A DNA stretch of 64,000 bases from Tenacibaculum sp. M341 (GTDB taxonomy: Bacteria > Bacteroidota > Bacteroidia > Flavobacteriales > Flavobacteriaceae): the NCBI RefSeq assembly GCF_004337695.1, contig NZ_SJXJ01000004.1:124001-188000 (forward strand), in the 5' to 3' direction. The position numbers were made by a program, and so were the translations under genes. Below the pieces are notes generated by a model. It did not search any database, was not told the origin of the DNA, and saw nothing but the letters and a program-made list of their open reading frames with translations. Below, piece by piece: positions 19,483 through 27,064 of this stretch. Position 1 is the stretch's first letter. Each line of letters starts with the position of its first letter.

Positions 19483-20364
19483 ATGAAAAATATAAATCTT
19501 AATAAGATTAGTAAACTAAAACAAAATTTGGATACTTTTTTTGTTGATAATACTAATTTTTATGTTTTTGATTCAAGTCATGTGCCTAAACAGCTCCAAC
19601 AACAAAATCCTTTTCGAAATGATTTTTACAGTTTAATTTTTGTTTTGAAAGGCGAAATGAATATAACTATTGATTTTAAAAACCATTCTATTGAATCGCA
19701 ACATGTTGTTTTTATAAGCCCAAATCAAGTAATTGATGTTGATGATCATAATGTTGAACTTGCATTTGGAATTATTTTTAAAAAGGAATTTTTACTATTA
19801 CCAACTGATTGGTTAAAAACACTTCCTTTGTTTCATAGAGTTCATAGTACTCCTAGCCTTAAATTATCGGATAAAGATCAAATATTATTTAGGAGTTATA
19901 TAAATCAAATTATTAGTGAATATAAAGCTAAAAACGAATATAAATACGATATAATTAAAGCAAATCTTATGCTTATTCTAGCTTATTTATCTCGTTCATA
20001 TGCCCAATTAAAATTAAAAAATAATTCAAATAGTAATAAGGTGTTACTTGATTTTGAAACTTTAATAGAACAACATTATAGATCTATTAAGTTAGTAAAA
20101 GAGTACGCAGATATGCTTCATATGACACCTCAAAATTTAAATCGTATTTGTAAAAATATAACAGGTTTGTCAGCAAGTGAACTCATCAATAAAAAAATTC
20201 TTTTAGAAGTCAAACGATATTTGATTTATACTGATAATAGAATAGAAGAAATAGCTTTTATTTTTAATTTTTATGATAACTCTTATTTTACAAAGTATTT
20301 TAAAAAAGCAACAGGTTTAACACCAAAAGAATACAGAAGAGAGAAAGCCAAAATGAATAAATAA
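19483..20364 (+). CDS. AraC-family transcriptional regulator
   Basis: 293 residues. An N-terminal cupin-like sensing region (FRNDFYSLIFVLKGEMNITI, then VVFISPNQVIDV) precedes a C-terminal double HTH_18 domain with ADMLHMTPQNLNRICKNITG and the signature YFTKYFKKATGLTPKEYRRE. It is transcribed away from the metallo-hydrolase 148 bases away, the usual layout for a regulator and its target. The effector ligand is unknown. Confidence 0.92.
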   Translation: MKNINLNKISKLKQNLDTFFVDNTNFYVFDSSHVPKQLQQQNPFRNDFYSLIFVLKGEMNITIDFKNHSIESQHVVFISPNQVIDVDDHNVELAFGIIFKKEFLLLPTDWLKTLPLFHRVHSTPSLKLSDKDQILFRSYINQIISEYKAKNEYKYDIIKANLMLILAYLSRSYAQLKLKNNSNSNKVLLDFETLIEQHYRSIKLVKEYADMLHMTPQNLNRICKNITGLSASELINKKILLEVKRYLIYTDNRIEEIAFIFNFYDNSYFTKYFKKATGLTPKEYRREKAKMNK

Positions 20365-20432
20365 GATTTAATATTCATTTTTTATAAATTTAAAACCATT
20401 AACATCAATTCTTGATCAATAAAAAATAGCTA

Positions 20433-21170
20433 ATGAGAACTTTGTTAATTTTATCGATTTTTATAGTTTTTACAGAATGTAAACAAACTGATAAATCAAA
20501 GCATATAGAAAAAGAGTCTAAAAAAGAACAAAATGAATCCGAAATTTTAGAGGTAAAAGACGAGAGTTTTAATTCAGACGAATTTTATTCAATAGACTTG
20601 AAAGATTATGTTTATTCAGGATTTTTAATAGGTAAAAAAAAGAGCTTAATTAAAAATAATATTTCAAAGCTTAATATTTCAGGTCATAGTTCATTTGAAT
20701 TTAATAAAAAAGGTTTAATTACTAAAATAGAGAATATAACGAATAACTATTTCGAATTTATTTATGATAAGAATGAAAACTTGATTAAAGTTTCTAATAA
20801 GTTACGTTCTAATAATAAAACGTATGCTGAAACTGAATATAAGTTTGTAGAGAATGATAGTTTGGTAGCAGTGATAAACACTATTTATAATGAACAGAAT
20901 GAAGTTGAAAGTAGAGAGATATCAACAGTGTTAGATAATACCGATGATCAGTTTTCTTTTGTGGTTGATAATGCAGAAGAGTTTAAAGTAAATTCTAAAA
21001 AAGAGATGATTTTGAATTATCAGGAAAATATTTTTCTTTGTTGTGGAGAATCTATGATGGGGAAAAATAGATTGATCTATTACTACACAGATAAAGGACT
21101 TATAGATTCGTTAGAAATAACTAATTTAATTACAAAAAGGAAAAAAGTATTTGAATACAAGTACCAATGA
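20433..21170 (+). CDS. Uncharacterised lipoprotein
   Basis: 245 residues. Short lipoprotein signal peptide ending FTEC, a charged linker rich in Lys and Glu, then beta-rich sequence with KFNKKG-like turns (FEFNKKGLITKIENI, FIYDKNENLIKVSNK) reminiscent of RHS/YD-type beta strands. The stop overlaps the next start (ATGA). First of three overlapping genes of unknown function. Confidence 0.7.
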   Translation: MRTLLILSIFIVFTECKQTDKSKHIEKESKKEQNESEILEVKDESFNSDEFYSIDLKDYVYSGFLIGKKKSLIKNNISKLNISGHSSFEFNKKGLITKIENITNNYFEFIYDKNENLIKVSNKLRSNNKTYAETEYKFVENDSLVAVINTIYNEQNEVESREISTVLDNTDDQFSFVVDNAEEFKVNSKKEMILNYQENIFLCCGESMMGKNRLIYYYTDKGLIDSLEITNLITKRKKVFEYKYQ

Positions 21171-22126
21171 AAAAGACAATTCTAATATTAATAATATTAC
21201 TCTTAATTTCTAGTAATGCTATTGCTTGTAGTTGTGGTTATGATAAAATTACTCAGGATGAATATGATAATTATTCTTTGATTTTTATAGGAGAAATAAT
21301 CGAAGTTGAAGATTGTGACAATTGGGGGTATCAAGAGTTTACTTTTAAGGTTGAAAGACTTTTCAAAGGTCAAATTACAGAAATTGTTTCTGGTTTCAAT
21401 AACTGTGGAGGGATTTGTAATTATCCATATAAACTTGGTGAAAAATGGTTGATTTACTCTAATCCCAATTATGGTTTAATTAATGATCAGCATGCATGTA
21501 ATCAAAGTACTAGAGTTGCTTTAAAAAATAAAGTATTGATAGACACAGATTATAACATTTCTAAACAAGACTGGGATTTTGAAATTGATTTTTTAGAAAA
21601 TAGAATAACTAACAATGTAATGATAGTTAGTTTTCAGTTTATAAAATTTGTTCCTTTATTGAGAAATATATTCATTTTAGTGGTGCTTTTTTTATTCCTT
21701 TTAATGTGTTACAAGTTTAATTTAAAATTGTTAGGTTTTAGTGTTTGCATAGGAATAATTAGCGGATTTTTATATTATTTGTTTATTAGCTCAGATTTAT
21801 TTCTGCAATTGAAAGATAACAGAATTATAAATGTTCTTATAATATTAGGAGTTTTATTTGTGTCAAGCCTTTTTTGTTTTAGAAAAAGGAAAGATAAATA
21901 TGGTTTTAAGGAGTTATTCTATTTTAACTATTTAATTTACATTACTACAGTTATTACTTGTTTGTATATAATAGTTTTAAATGAATATCAAAAAGTTGAG
22001 TACAGCCCGCATTTTTATAAAATCTTATTTTTTATATTAATTGCTGGAATTATGTTTAGTGTTTTTGTGGCTATAATTATACTTACAGGAAAACGAATTA
22101 AATTAAAAAAGCTAAAAAGTAAATGA
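21167..22126 (+). CDS. Membrane protein with N-terminal TIMP/NTR-like domain
   Basis: 319 residues. After a signal peptide the mature protein would begin with CSC, followed by YSLIFIGEIIEVEDC, FTFKVERLFKG and further cysteines (NNCGGICNYPYKLGEKWLIY, HACNQST). This CxC start and strand pattern matches the TIMP/netrin-like fold found in some bacterial envelope proteins. Residues ~155-315 form five membrane helices. Function unknown. Overlaps both neighbours by four bases, so translation is probably coupled. Confidence 0.75.
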   Translation: MKKTILILIILLLISSNAIACSCGYDKITQDEYDNYSLIFIGEIIEVEDCDNWGYQEFTFKVERLFKGQITEIVSGFNNCGGICNYPYKLGEKWLIYSNPNYGLINDQHACNQSTRVALKNKVLIDTDYNISKQDWDFEIDFLENRITNNVMIVSFQFIKFVPLLRNIFILVVLFLFLLMCYKFNLKLLGFSVCIGIISGFLYYLFISSDLFLQLKDNRIINVLIILGVLFVSSLFCFRKRKDKYGFKELFYFNYLIYITTVITCLYIIVLNEYQKVEYSPHFYKILFFILIAGIMFSVFVAIIILTGKRIKLKKLKSK

Positions 22127-22752
22127 AAAATATATTAAAATGGATTATAATAATTGGGAGCTTTGCTTCTTGTAGTTCTAAAGAAAGCTGTAAAGAGAAA
22201 GTTCAGATTATCAAAGACACTATAAAAATTAAAAAAGTTGTAGTTGATACTATTTACGTAACAAAAACCAATGAATATATTCAAAGTAGTTACTATATTA
22301 TTGATAGATTACCCGACAAATATTTAAAATCTAATGTCATTGATAATCTTATAATAAAAGATAAATTCAAAATAGATAACAGAATGAATCCTCTTTATTT
22401 TGAAGAAGATTTTAATGGAGATGGTCATCTCGATGTAACATTTCCAGTTCGTCATATTGAATCTAAAAAAGTAGGATTTGTTATTGTCCATGGAAATACT
22501 GAAGAAGTTTATATTATTGGAGCAGGGAATAATATAAAAAATGGACTCTCAGAGAATATGGATTATATTGATATATGGAAGATCAATAGAGAAAAGGTTA
22601 ATGAACCAGGTTTAGAAGAAAATACGGGAACTGGAAAAAATGGCGAATTAATTCTTAAGAATCCATCATTACAAATTGAAAAATCTGAGCTAGGCGGTGG
22701 ACAAATTTATTGGAATGGCAAGGAGTATGTTTATTTTCATCAAACTTGTTAG
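22123..22752 (+). CDS. Uncharacterised lipoprotein with a DxNxDG calcium-type loop
   Basis: 209 residues. Lipoprotein signal peptide ending FASC, then a Lys-rich stretch, and at about residue 100 the loop DFNGDGHLDVTF, a DxNxDGxxD pattern typical of FG-GAP/EF-hand-like calcium sites. The C-terminal half contains GGGQIYWNGKEYVYFHQ. No enzymatic family recognised. Third gene of the overlapping trio. Confidence 0.7.
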   Translation: MKNILKWIIIIGSFASCSSKESCKEKVQIIKDTIKIKKVVVDTIYVTKTNEYIQSSYYIIDRLPDKYLKSNVIDNLIIKDKFKIDNRMNPLYFEEDFNGDGHLDVTFPVRHIESKKVGFVIVHGNTEEVYIIGAGNNIKNGLSENMDYIDIWKINREKVNEPGLEENTGTGKNGELILKNPSLQIEKSELGGGQIYWNGKEYVYFHQTC

Positions 22753-22818
22753 CTTTTAGAAAAGACGAATATCTCTATCTTATCAAAGATGATTACTAAC
22801 ACTAACAACCAAAACCAA

Positions 22819-23106
22819 ATGTTTATTATCGATTTAACTTATAAAATAGCATTAGAAAAAGTAGATCAATTCTTAAATGATCATATTGAATTTTTGAATG
22901 AGCAATACGAGTTAGGTAACTTTTTAGCATCAGGACGAAAAATACCAAGAACAGGAGGAATTATTTTATCAAACATACCATCAAAAACAGAATTAGAAGC
23001 TATAATAGCCAAAGATCCATTCAAAATAAATGGTGTAGCTGACTATGAATTTACAGAATTTATACCAAGCAAAACTTGTAAAGAATTACAGTTTTTACTG
23101 CCGTAA
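22819..23106 (+). CDS. YciI-family protein
   Basis: 95 residues from the ATG at 22819, which gives the canonical MFIIDLTYK start; an upstream in-frame ATG at 22789 would add ten polar residues. YciI proteins have a ferredoxin-like fold and form dimers; the conserved His (NDHIEFL) and the SGRKIPRTGGIIL segment are present. The biochemical role is not established. Confidence 0.88.
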   Translation: MFIIDLTYKIALEKVDQFLNDHIEFLNEQYELGNFLASGRKIPRTGGIILSNIPSKTELEAIIAKDPFKINGVADYEFTEFIPSKTCKELQFLLP

Positions 23107-23323
23107 TATCATGAACTGATTGCAGTAAAAACACTAAAAAAGATTATATAAAACTGCTGTAGTAACAGTGAAAAAAAGCAATTTGGAGTTCAAAAAAAGG
23201 CAGTAGTACCATTATTTTTTTCCAAAGGTGCAGTTGTTTAAGAGCAGAAGTGCTTTTGGATAGTTGTAGCTTTACAGTTAGTCAAGAGGAAAGCTTCAGT
23301 TAGTGAAGAGCAAAGCAGCAAAA

Positions 23324-23348
23324 AAAAATTGCAGCAGCAGCAATTTTT
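23324..23348 (+). terminator. Hairpin with CAG-repeat loop
   Basis: 9-bp perfect stem AAAAATTGC / GCAATTTTT around the loop AGCAGCA. It lies 13 bases before a much stronger hairpin. Confidence 0.4.
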
Positions 23349-23361
23349 ATAAAAAAGCATT

Positions 23362-23401
23362 AAAAAACCTCAATAATACCTGAGTATTATTGAGGTTTTT
23401 T
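23362..23401 (+). terminator. Strong intrinsic terminator
   Basis: Perfect 18-bp stem (arms 23362-23379 and 23384-23401) with a CTGA tetraloop; the 3' arm ends in six T's. It can serve either strand, but the only upstream gene is YciI on the + strand. Confidence 0.85.
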
Positions 23402-23757
23402 AGTAGAAACTCTAATTAAAAGTTTTATTTATTAGATTTCATAAATCGTTACAGTCATACTAAATCGTATAGATTATTTGTATTCGAATTTAAGTAAAGA
23501 CATACGTGTTTCGTAATATTTAACCAAGTAACTTTTTCAAATCTTAATGTATTAATCATAACTTATTTTCTTTTGAATCAAAAGTAACAATTAATACAAC
23601 TTTAAAAATGAATAGTGATTGGTTGTATCTATAGTTGCAGTAAAATATTTTGTTTTAGTTAAATGTTAGTGCAGTATCGGATCTTTTTTTGATTTTAATT
23701 TAAACATAAGTCTTTTTATGTAATGATATTGAGTAGGTAATATTCTTTTGAAATAGG

Positions 23758-23765
23758 TATATTTG
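23758..23765 (+). promoter_or_regulatory. -7 box (TATATTTG) for the eCIS cargo gene
   Basis: Exact TAnnTTTG match 43 bases before the ATG at 23808. It suggests the cargo gene is transcribed on its own, opposite to the eCIS structural operon. Confidence 0.5.
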
Positions 23766-23807
23766 ATATGAGAATTATTTTGAAAATAACCTTAACCTCC
23801 AAAAATT

Positions 23808-24073
23808 ATGGGTGAATACAAAAAAATGATGCAGATAAAAATCACAATCTTGCACATACAAAGGCTGATAATCAAAATTATCAATTAAAAAATAATAGAG
23901 CAGATAATACAAAGTTAGATAGACTTCAAGATTCTGTAAATAATAGCACTAAAGTTATTCAACAAAAAGATAAAGTAGATGCTATTTCTGATAAAACAGT
24001 ACAGAGAAAAGAAAATAATACAGGCTTACCTGATCAATTAAAATCAGGAATAGAATCACTATCAGGTATTGAT
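23808..24073 (+). other. Out-of-frame N-terminal coding stretch of the cargo protein
   Basis: ATG at 23808 reads MGEYKKMMQ and stops at 23886. In the -1 frame, from 23816 on, the DNA reads on without a stop into the ORF starting at 24074 and encodes the expected leader of DUF4157 cargo proteins (YQLKNNRADNTKLDRLQDSV, VQRKENNTG, LPDQLKSGIESLSGID). No ATG, GTG or TTG exists in that frame before 24074. The two frames meet at a run of seven A's, 23820-23826; eight A's would fuse them into one protein of about 342 residues. Confidence 0.8.
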
Positions 24074-24835
24074 ATGAGTGATACTAGAGTACATTACAAT
24101 TCATCAGAGCCAGCACAATTGCAAGCACATGCTTTTGCACAAGGTAATAATATTCATATAGCTCCAGGTCAGGAACAACATTTACCTCATGAAGCTTGGC
24201 ATGTGGTACAACAAAAACAAGGAAGAGTAAAACCCACAACACAGTTAAAAGGTAAAACACTGATTAATGATGATGCAGGTTTAGAGCGAGAAGCAGATGT
24301 TATGGGTGCTAAAGCTGCTTCAGTACCATTGCAAAAGAAATCAAATGAAGGATTGCAAAGCACAGTTAATAATGAAGGAAGTATTATTCAAAGAGTAGTA
24401 GGTTGGACTGCTGCTGCCTGTGCAAGTGGCACCACATTATATCATAACACCGGACAAGATGGTGCTATAAGTTTAATGACAGATGGTGTTAGACAAGTTC
24501 AGAATGCCTGGGGAGGAGGAGCTCTAGGAGCTGGATTTTATACTCATAAAACGAGAGGAGGAGCAGAAGTATATGGTCAAGCAAGATTTACCATTAGATA
24601 TAGAGTAACAGGTAATTTAACTGGTCAGGTTGTACCAAGAAGACTTGTAGGGCTTGGTATACCAGCTGATACAGATTATCTTACAGGAAATGATTTTTTA
24701 ACCAATCCAGATGATGCTGATGAAATAAAATTACATTCAGGAGCGCATATAGTTGCGGTTGAAGTTTATGATAATCAATCTGGTACTACTTATAATAATA
24801 GACAACAGTTTATAAATGCTATTTTAGGAAATTAA
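24074..24835 (+). CDS. eCIS-associated DUF4157 cargo protein with ADP-ribosyltransferase-like toxin domain
   Basis: The in-frame ORF starts inside the DUF4157 domain, a zincin-like domain that marks eCIS-associated proteins. Its core is present ([12 protein letters not shown], then [14 protein letters not shown] with HExxH at residues 39-43, and [10 protein letters not shown]). After a linker, residues ~112-253 resemble an ADP-ribosyltransferase: LYHNT with His124, [12 protein letters not shown] with Tyr156, and acidic residues near the end ([18 protein letters not shown]). The H-Y-E assignment is inference. The real N-terminus probably lies at 23808, across a homopolymer frameshift. The gene converges on the eCIS operon and is most simply its payload. 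Confidence 0.8.
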   Translation: MSDTRVHYNSSEPAQLQAHAFAQGNNIHIAPGQEQHLPHEAWHVVQQKQGRVKPTTQLKGKTLINDDAGLEREADVMGAKAASVPLQKKSNEGLQSTVNNEGSIIQRVVGWTAAACASGTTLYHNTGQDGAISLMTDGVRQVQNAWGGGALGAGFYTHKTRGGAEVYGQARFTIRYRVTGNLTGQVVPRRLVGLGIPADTDYLTGNDFLTNPDDADEIKLHSGAHIVAVEVYDNQSGTTYNNRQQFINAILGN

Positions 24836-24850
24836 AATTGATAAAAACAA

Positions 24851-24883
24851 ACTTATGTATACTTGGTTAAAGTATGCATAAGT
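24851..24883 (+). terminator. Hairpin after the cargo gene
   Basis: 14-bp stem with one G-T wobble, arms 24851-24864 and 24870-24883 around GGTTA, 16 bases after the stop. The following T-tract is weak. Confidence 0.5.
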
Positions 24884-24931
24884 ATTGTAATAAATATAAG
24901 CTAAAAAGAAAATCAATTAGCAATCATATTT

Positions 24932-24953
24932 AATGGTTTACTTTTAAACCATT
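24932..24953. terminator. Second hairpin between convergent genes
   Basis: Perfect 9-bp stem AATGGTTTA / TAAACCATT with a CTTT loop, just beyond the 3' end of the minus-strand membrane-protein gene. Confidence 0.5.
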
Positions 24954-24965
24954 TTAGCATTAAAA

Positions 24966-25211
24966 TTACTCTGCTTCTTTTCGAAATTTACACTGATACG
25001 CATTTACTGTTCCTTTCACAATTTTAAAAACAGCTTCAATTAAAATTAGAATAGCATAAAAACTAATACCATGTTTCCAATGAATCTCTATATTAGGTAC
25101 ATCTGCTTTATATACCTCTTCAATTCCAATAACAATAAGTCCTATAGAAACAGCTAACTTAACGTAAGGGTTTTCAATAATTTTAGAAATAGTATGGATT
25201 ATTTTTTTCAT
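24966..25211 (-). CDS. Small two-helix membrane protein at the end of the eCIS locus
   Basis: 81 residues with two hydrophobic helices (about 15-33 and 50-68) separated by a short polar loop, and a basic C-terminus. No family recognised. It lies 112 bases after the PAAR-like gene on the same strand, between the eCIS operon and the convergent cargo gene, so it may be the last gene of the operon. A holin-like, anchoring or cargo-protection role is possible but unsupported. Confidence 0.65.
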   Translation of the reverse strand: MKKIIHTISKIIENPYVKLAVSIGLIVIGIEEVYKADVPNIEIHWKHGISFYAILILIEAVFKIVKGTVNAYQCKFRKEAE

Positions 25212-25323
25212 GTAGTAGTTTGGTTATCAGTTTTTAATTTTAATGAAGGTTCTTAAAAAAAATAAATGTTAAAAGTATAAAAATAAAACAATTATTAATA
25301 AAAGGTAATTTCAAACTTTGGAA

Positions 25324-25713
25324 TTAAGAAATATTCACATCCTCTTCGCTAGCATTGTCAAAAGAAATAGATCCTAACCACAAACATTTACAAGTGCTAC
25401 CATCATCTAAAGCGTTCATGTTATTAATAAACACATCAGAAATTCCAGGGCTCCAAGGTGTAACAGTACAAGGTACACAAGGTGCTGTAGTAGTAGCTCC
25501 ACTAGTAGAAGCAATAATTGATGATACTGTTGGGTTTGTAGTAGACGAACATTCTCCAAAAGACATGATGTTAACTAACGGAATATAATCGTTAATAGTT
25601 GCAGCAGGCATACTATCAGTATTTACCATATTTACAGGTAACACGGTAAATGTAGAAGAAGCCGACCCAAAAGAGCACGAAATAGAAGCGCCAGTACAAG
25701 CTAAATTTGCCAT
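25324..25713 (-). CDS. eCIS PAAR-like spike tip protein (DUF4280, Afp10-like)
   Basis: 129 residues. Starts MANLACTGASISCSFGSAS and continues with a hydrophobic stretch, MSFGECSSTTNP, APCVPCTVTPWSPG and a late CKCLW. This Cys and Pro-Trp pattern is that of DUF4280 proteins, which form the sharpened tip on the VgrG-like spike. The cysteines may bind a metal ion at the tip. It is translated just after the AAA+ ATPase (10-base gap), whereas in Afp the tip gene lies next to the spike and gp25 genes. Confidence 0.85.
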   Translation of the reverse strand: MANLACTGASISCSFGSASSTFTVLPVNMVNTDSMPAATINDYIPLVNIMSFGECSSTTNPTVSSIIASTSGATTTAPCVPCTVTPWSPGISDVFINNMNALDDGSTCKCLWLGSISFDNASEEDVNIS

Positions 25714-25723
25714 AATAATATTT

Positions 25724-27064
25724 TTAATTAAATGTTTTATTTGATTTTTGATATTCTCTTTTAATTCCAGTCATAATAGTACTAAAATTAACTTTTTTCT
25801 CTCCTTTAGTAGCAGCTTTGATAGCACAATAGCGTACTACATTAATCATTTCACCACCCGATAATTCGTATTCTTTAGAAATTGTATCTAATACCTCAGG
25901 ACCTTCTTCAATTTCAAAGGTATTACGAATCATGTTTTTCCATAAAATTTTACGTTCCTTGTATTTTGGCTTTGGAAAATTAATAGTGTTTTGAAAACGT
26001 CTTAAAAACGCTTCATCAATATTGGTTTGCAAATTCGTAGCTAAAATTATTAAACCATCAAAAGCTTCAATACGTTGGAGTAAGTAGGCAACTTCTTGAT
26101 TCGCATGCCTGTCATTAGAGGAGTTTGTATCCGTTCGTTTGCTAAATAATGCGTCTGCTTCATCAAAAAATAAAATCCATCCCTTAGATTCAGCAACATC
26201 AAATAACTGTCCTAAATTTTTCTCCGTTTCACCAATATATTTAGAAACAATCATCGATAAATCAATTCTAAAAACAGGAGTATTGATAGACTTTCCTAAC
26301 AAAGTAGCAGCTAATGTTTTTCCGGTTCCCGGAGGTCCGTAAAACAAAACCCTATATCCAGGTTTTAGTGTTTTATCTAGTTTCCATTCGTTTAAAATAA
26401 GATCACTATGTTGTAACCATTCTTTTACTTCCATTAACTGGTTTTTAATACCTATTTCTAGTACTAAATCTTCCCAGTTCATTTTAGTTGTAATTTTTTC
26501 TGCCGGAAACTTTGAGTTGTATTTAGGTACATATTTTTTATTGGTAATAATCACACTTAAAAAATCTTCTGATAGTTGTATGGTTTCTGAAAGTTCTACA
26601 GGTTGTTTTTGAGCAATTAAAATACGCTCTCTGTACAAAACATTATTGTCGTAAATAACTCGCATAAAGTTCATTCGAACTTGCATGTTATCAGCACCAC
26701 CCAATAAAAAACAAACAGTATTTAAGGTAGGAGTAAAACCTTTTTCTTTGTCGTTATGAGCACCGCCAAACTCTGAAAAATGAGTGTCTAAAGTTTTATT
26801 CTTGATTAAAAATAAATCTAAACTTTGAGGCTTTAAATACCGAACCAATCCGGTAATTAAAATCAATCGTTCTTCAAAAGAAAAAGAATGCTCTTTTAAA
26901 GCTTGTGCATATCCAGAGTTATCATTTTCAATAAGAGCAGGAGGTTGTATTTCATATATAGAACTGTAAGGAGTTTCATTTTTAAAATATAGTGCCAAAG
27001 CTGCATCAATAATTGCTTCAAGCCATAAAATATCATTTTGTAACGTTATTTGTTTGTTCTCCAT
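25724..27064 (-). CDS. eCIS AAA+ ATPase (Afp15-like)
   Basis: The ATG at 27064 gives 446 residues beginning MENKQITLQND; an upstream frame to 27118 exists but lies deeper in the tape-measure gene. The N-terminal ~200 residues are family-specific. The AAA+ module has Walker A GPPGTGKT (~241-248), Walker B ILFFDEADALF, sensor-1 ILATNLQ and the arginine finger in DEAFLRRF. Afp15-type ATPases are required for particle assembly. The start overlaps the upstream tape-measure stop by 19 bases. Confidence 0.92.
   Translation of the reverse strand: MENKQITLQNDILWLEAIIDAALALYFKNETPYSSIYEIQPPALIENDNSGYAQALKEHSFSFEERLILITGLVRYLKPQSLDLFLIKNKTLDTHFSEFGGAHNDKEKGFTPTLNTVCFLLGGADNMQVRMNFMRVIYDNNVLYRERILIAQKQPVELSETIQLSEDFLSVIITNKKYVPKYNSKFPAEKITTKMNWEDLVLEIGIKNQLMEVKEWLQHSDLILNEWKLDKTLKPGYRVLFYGPPGTGKTLAATLLGKSINTPVFRIDLSMIVSKYIGETEKNLGQLFDVAESKGWILFFDEADALFSKRTDTNSSNDRHANQEVAYLLQRIEAFDGLIILATNLQTNIDEAFLRRFQNTINFPKPKYKERKILWKNMIRNTFEIEEGPEVLDTISKEYELSGGEMINVVRYCAIKAATKGEKKVNFSTIMTGIKREYQKSNKTFN

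Larger units (their letters stand above)
23107..23757. other. Gene-free 650-base gap with two tandem hairpins
   Basis: No open frame with coding character is visible. Bases 23107-23361 have unusual composition, with repeated short words such as GCAGTAGTA, CAGTTAGT and GCAGCAGCA, then two hairpins, which could mark the end of a long untranslated region or a small RNA. Bases 23402-23757 are AT-rich with nothing recognisable. Confidence 0.4.

Noticed and set aside
23808-23888. Separate 26-codon peptide gene upstream of the cargo protein
   Set aside because: The frame shows no coding character after the sixth codon, while the other frame encodes a recognisable DUF4157 leader; a frameshift is the simpler reading.
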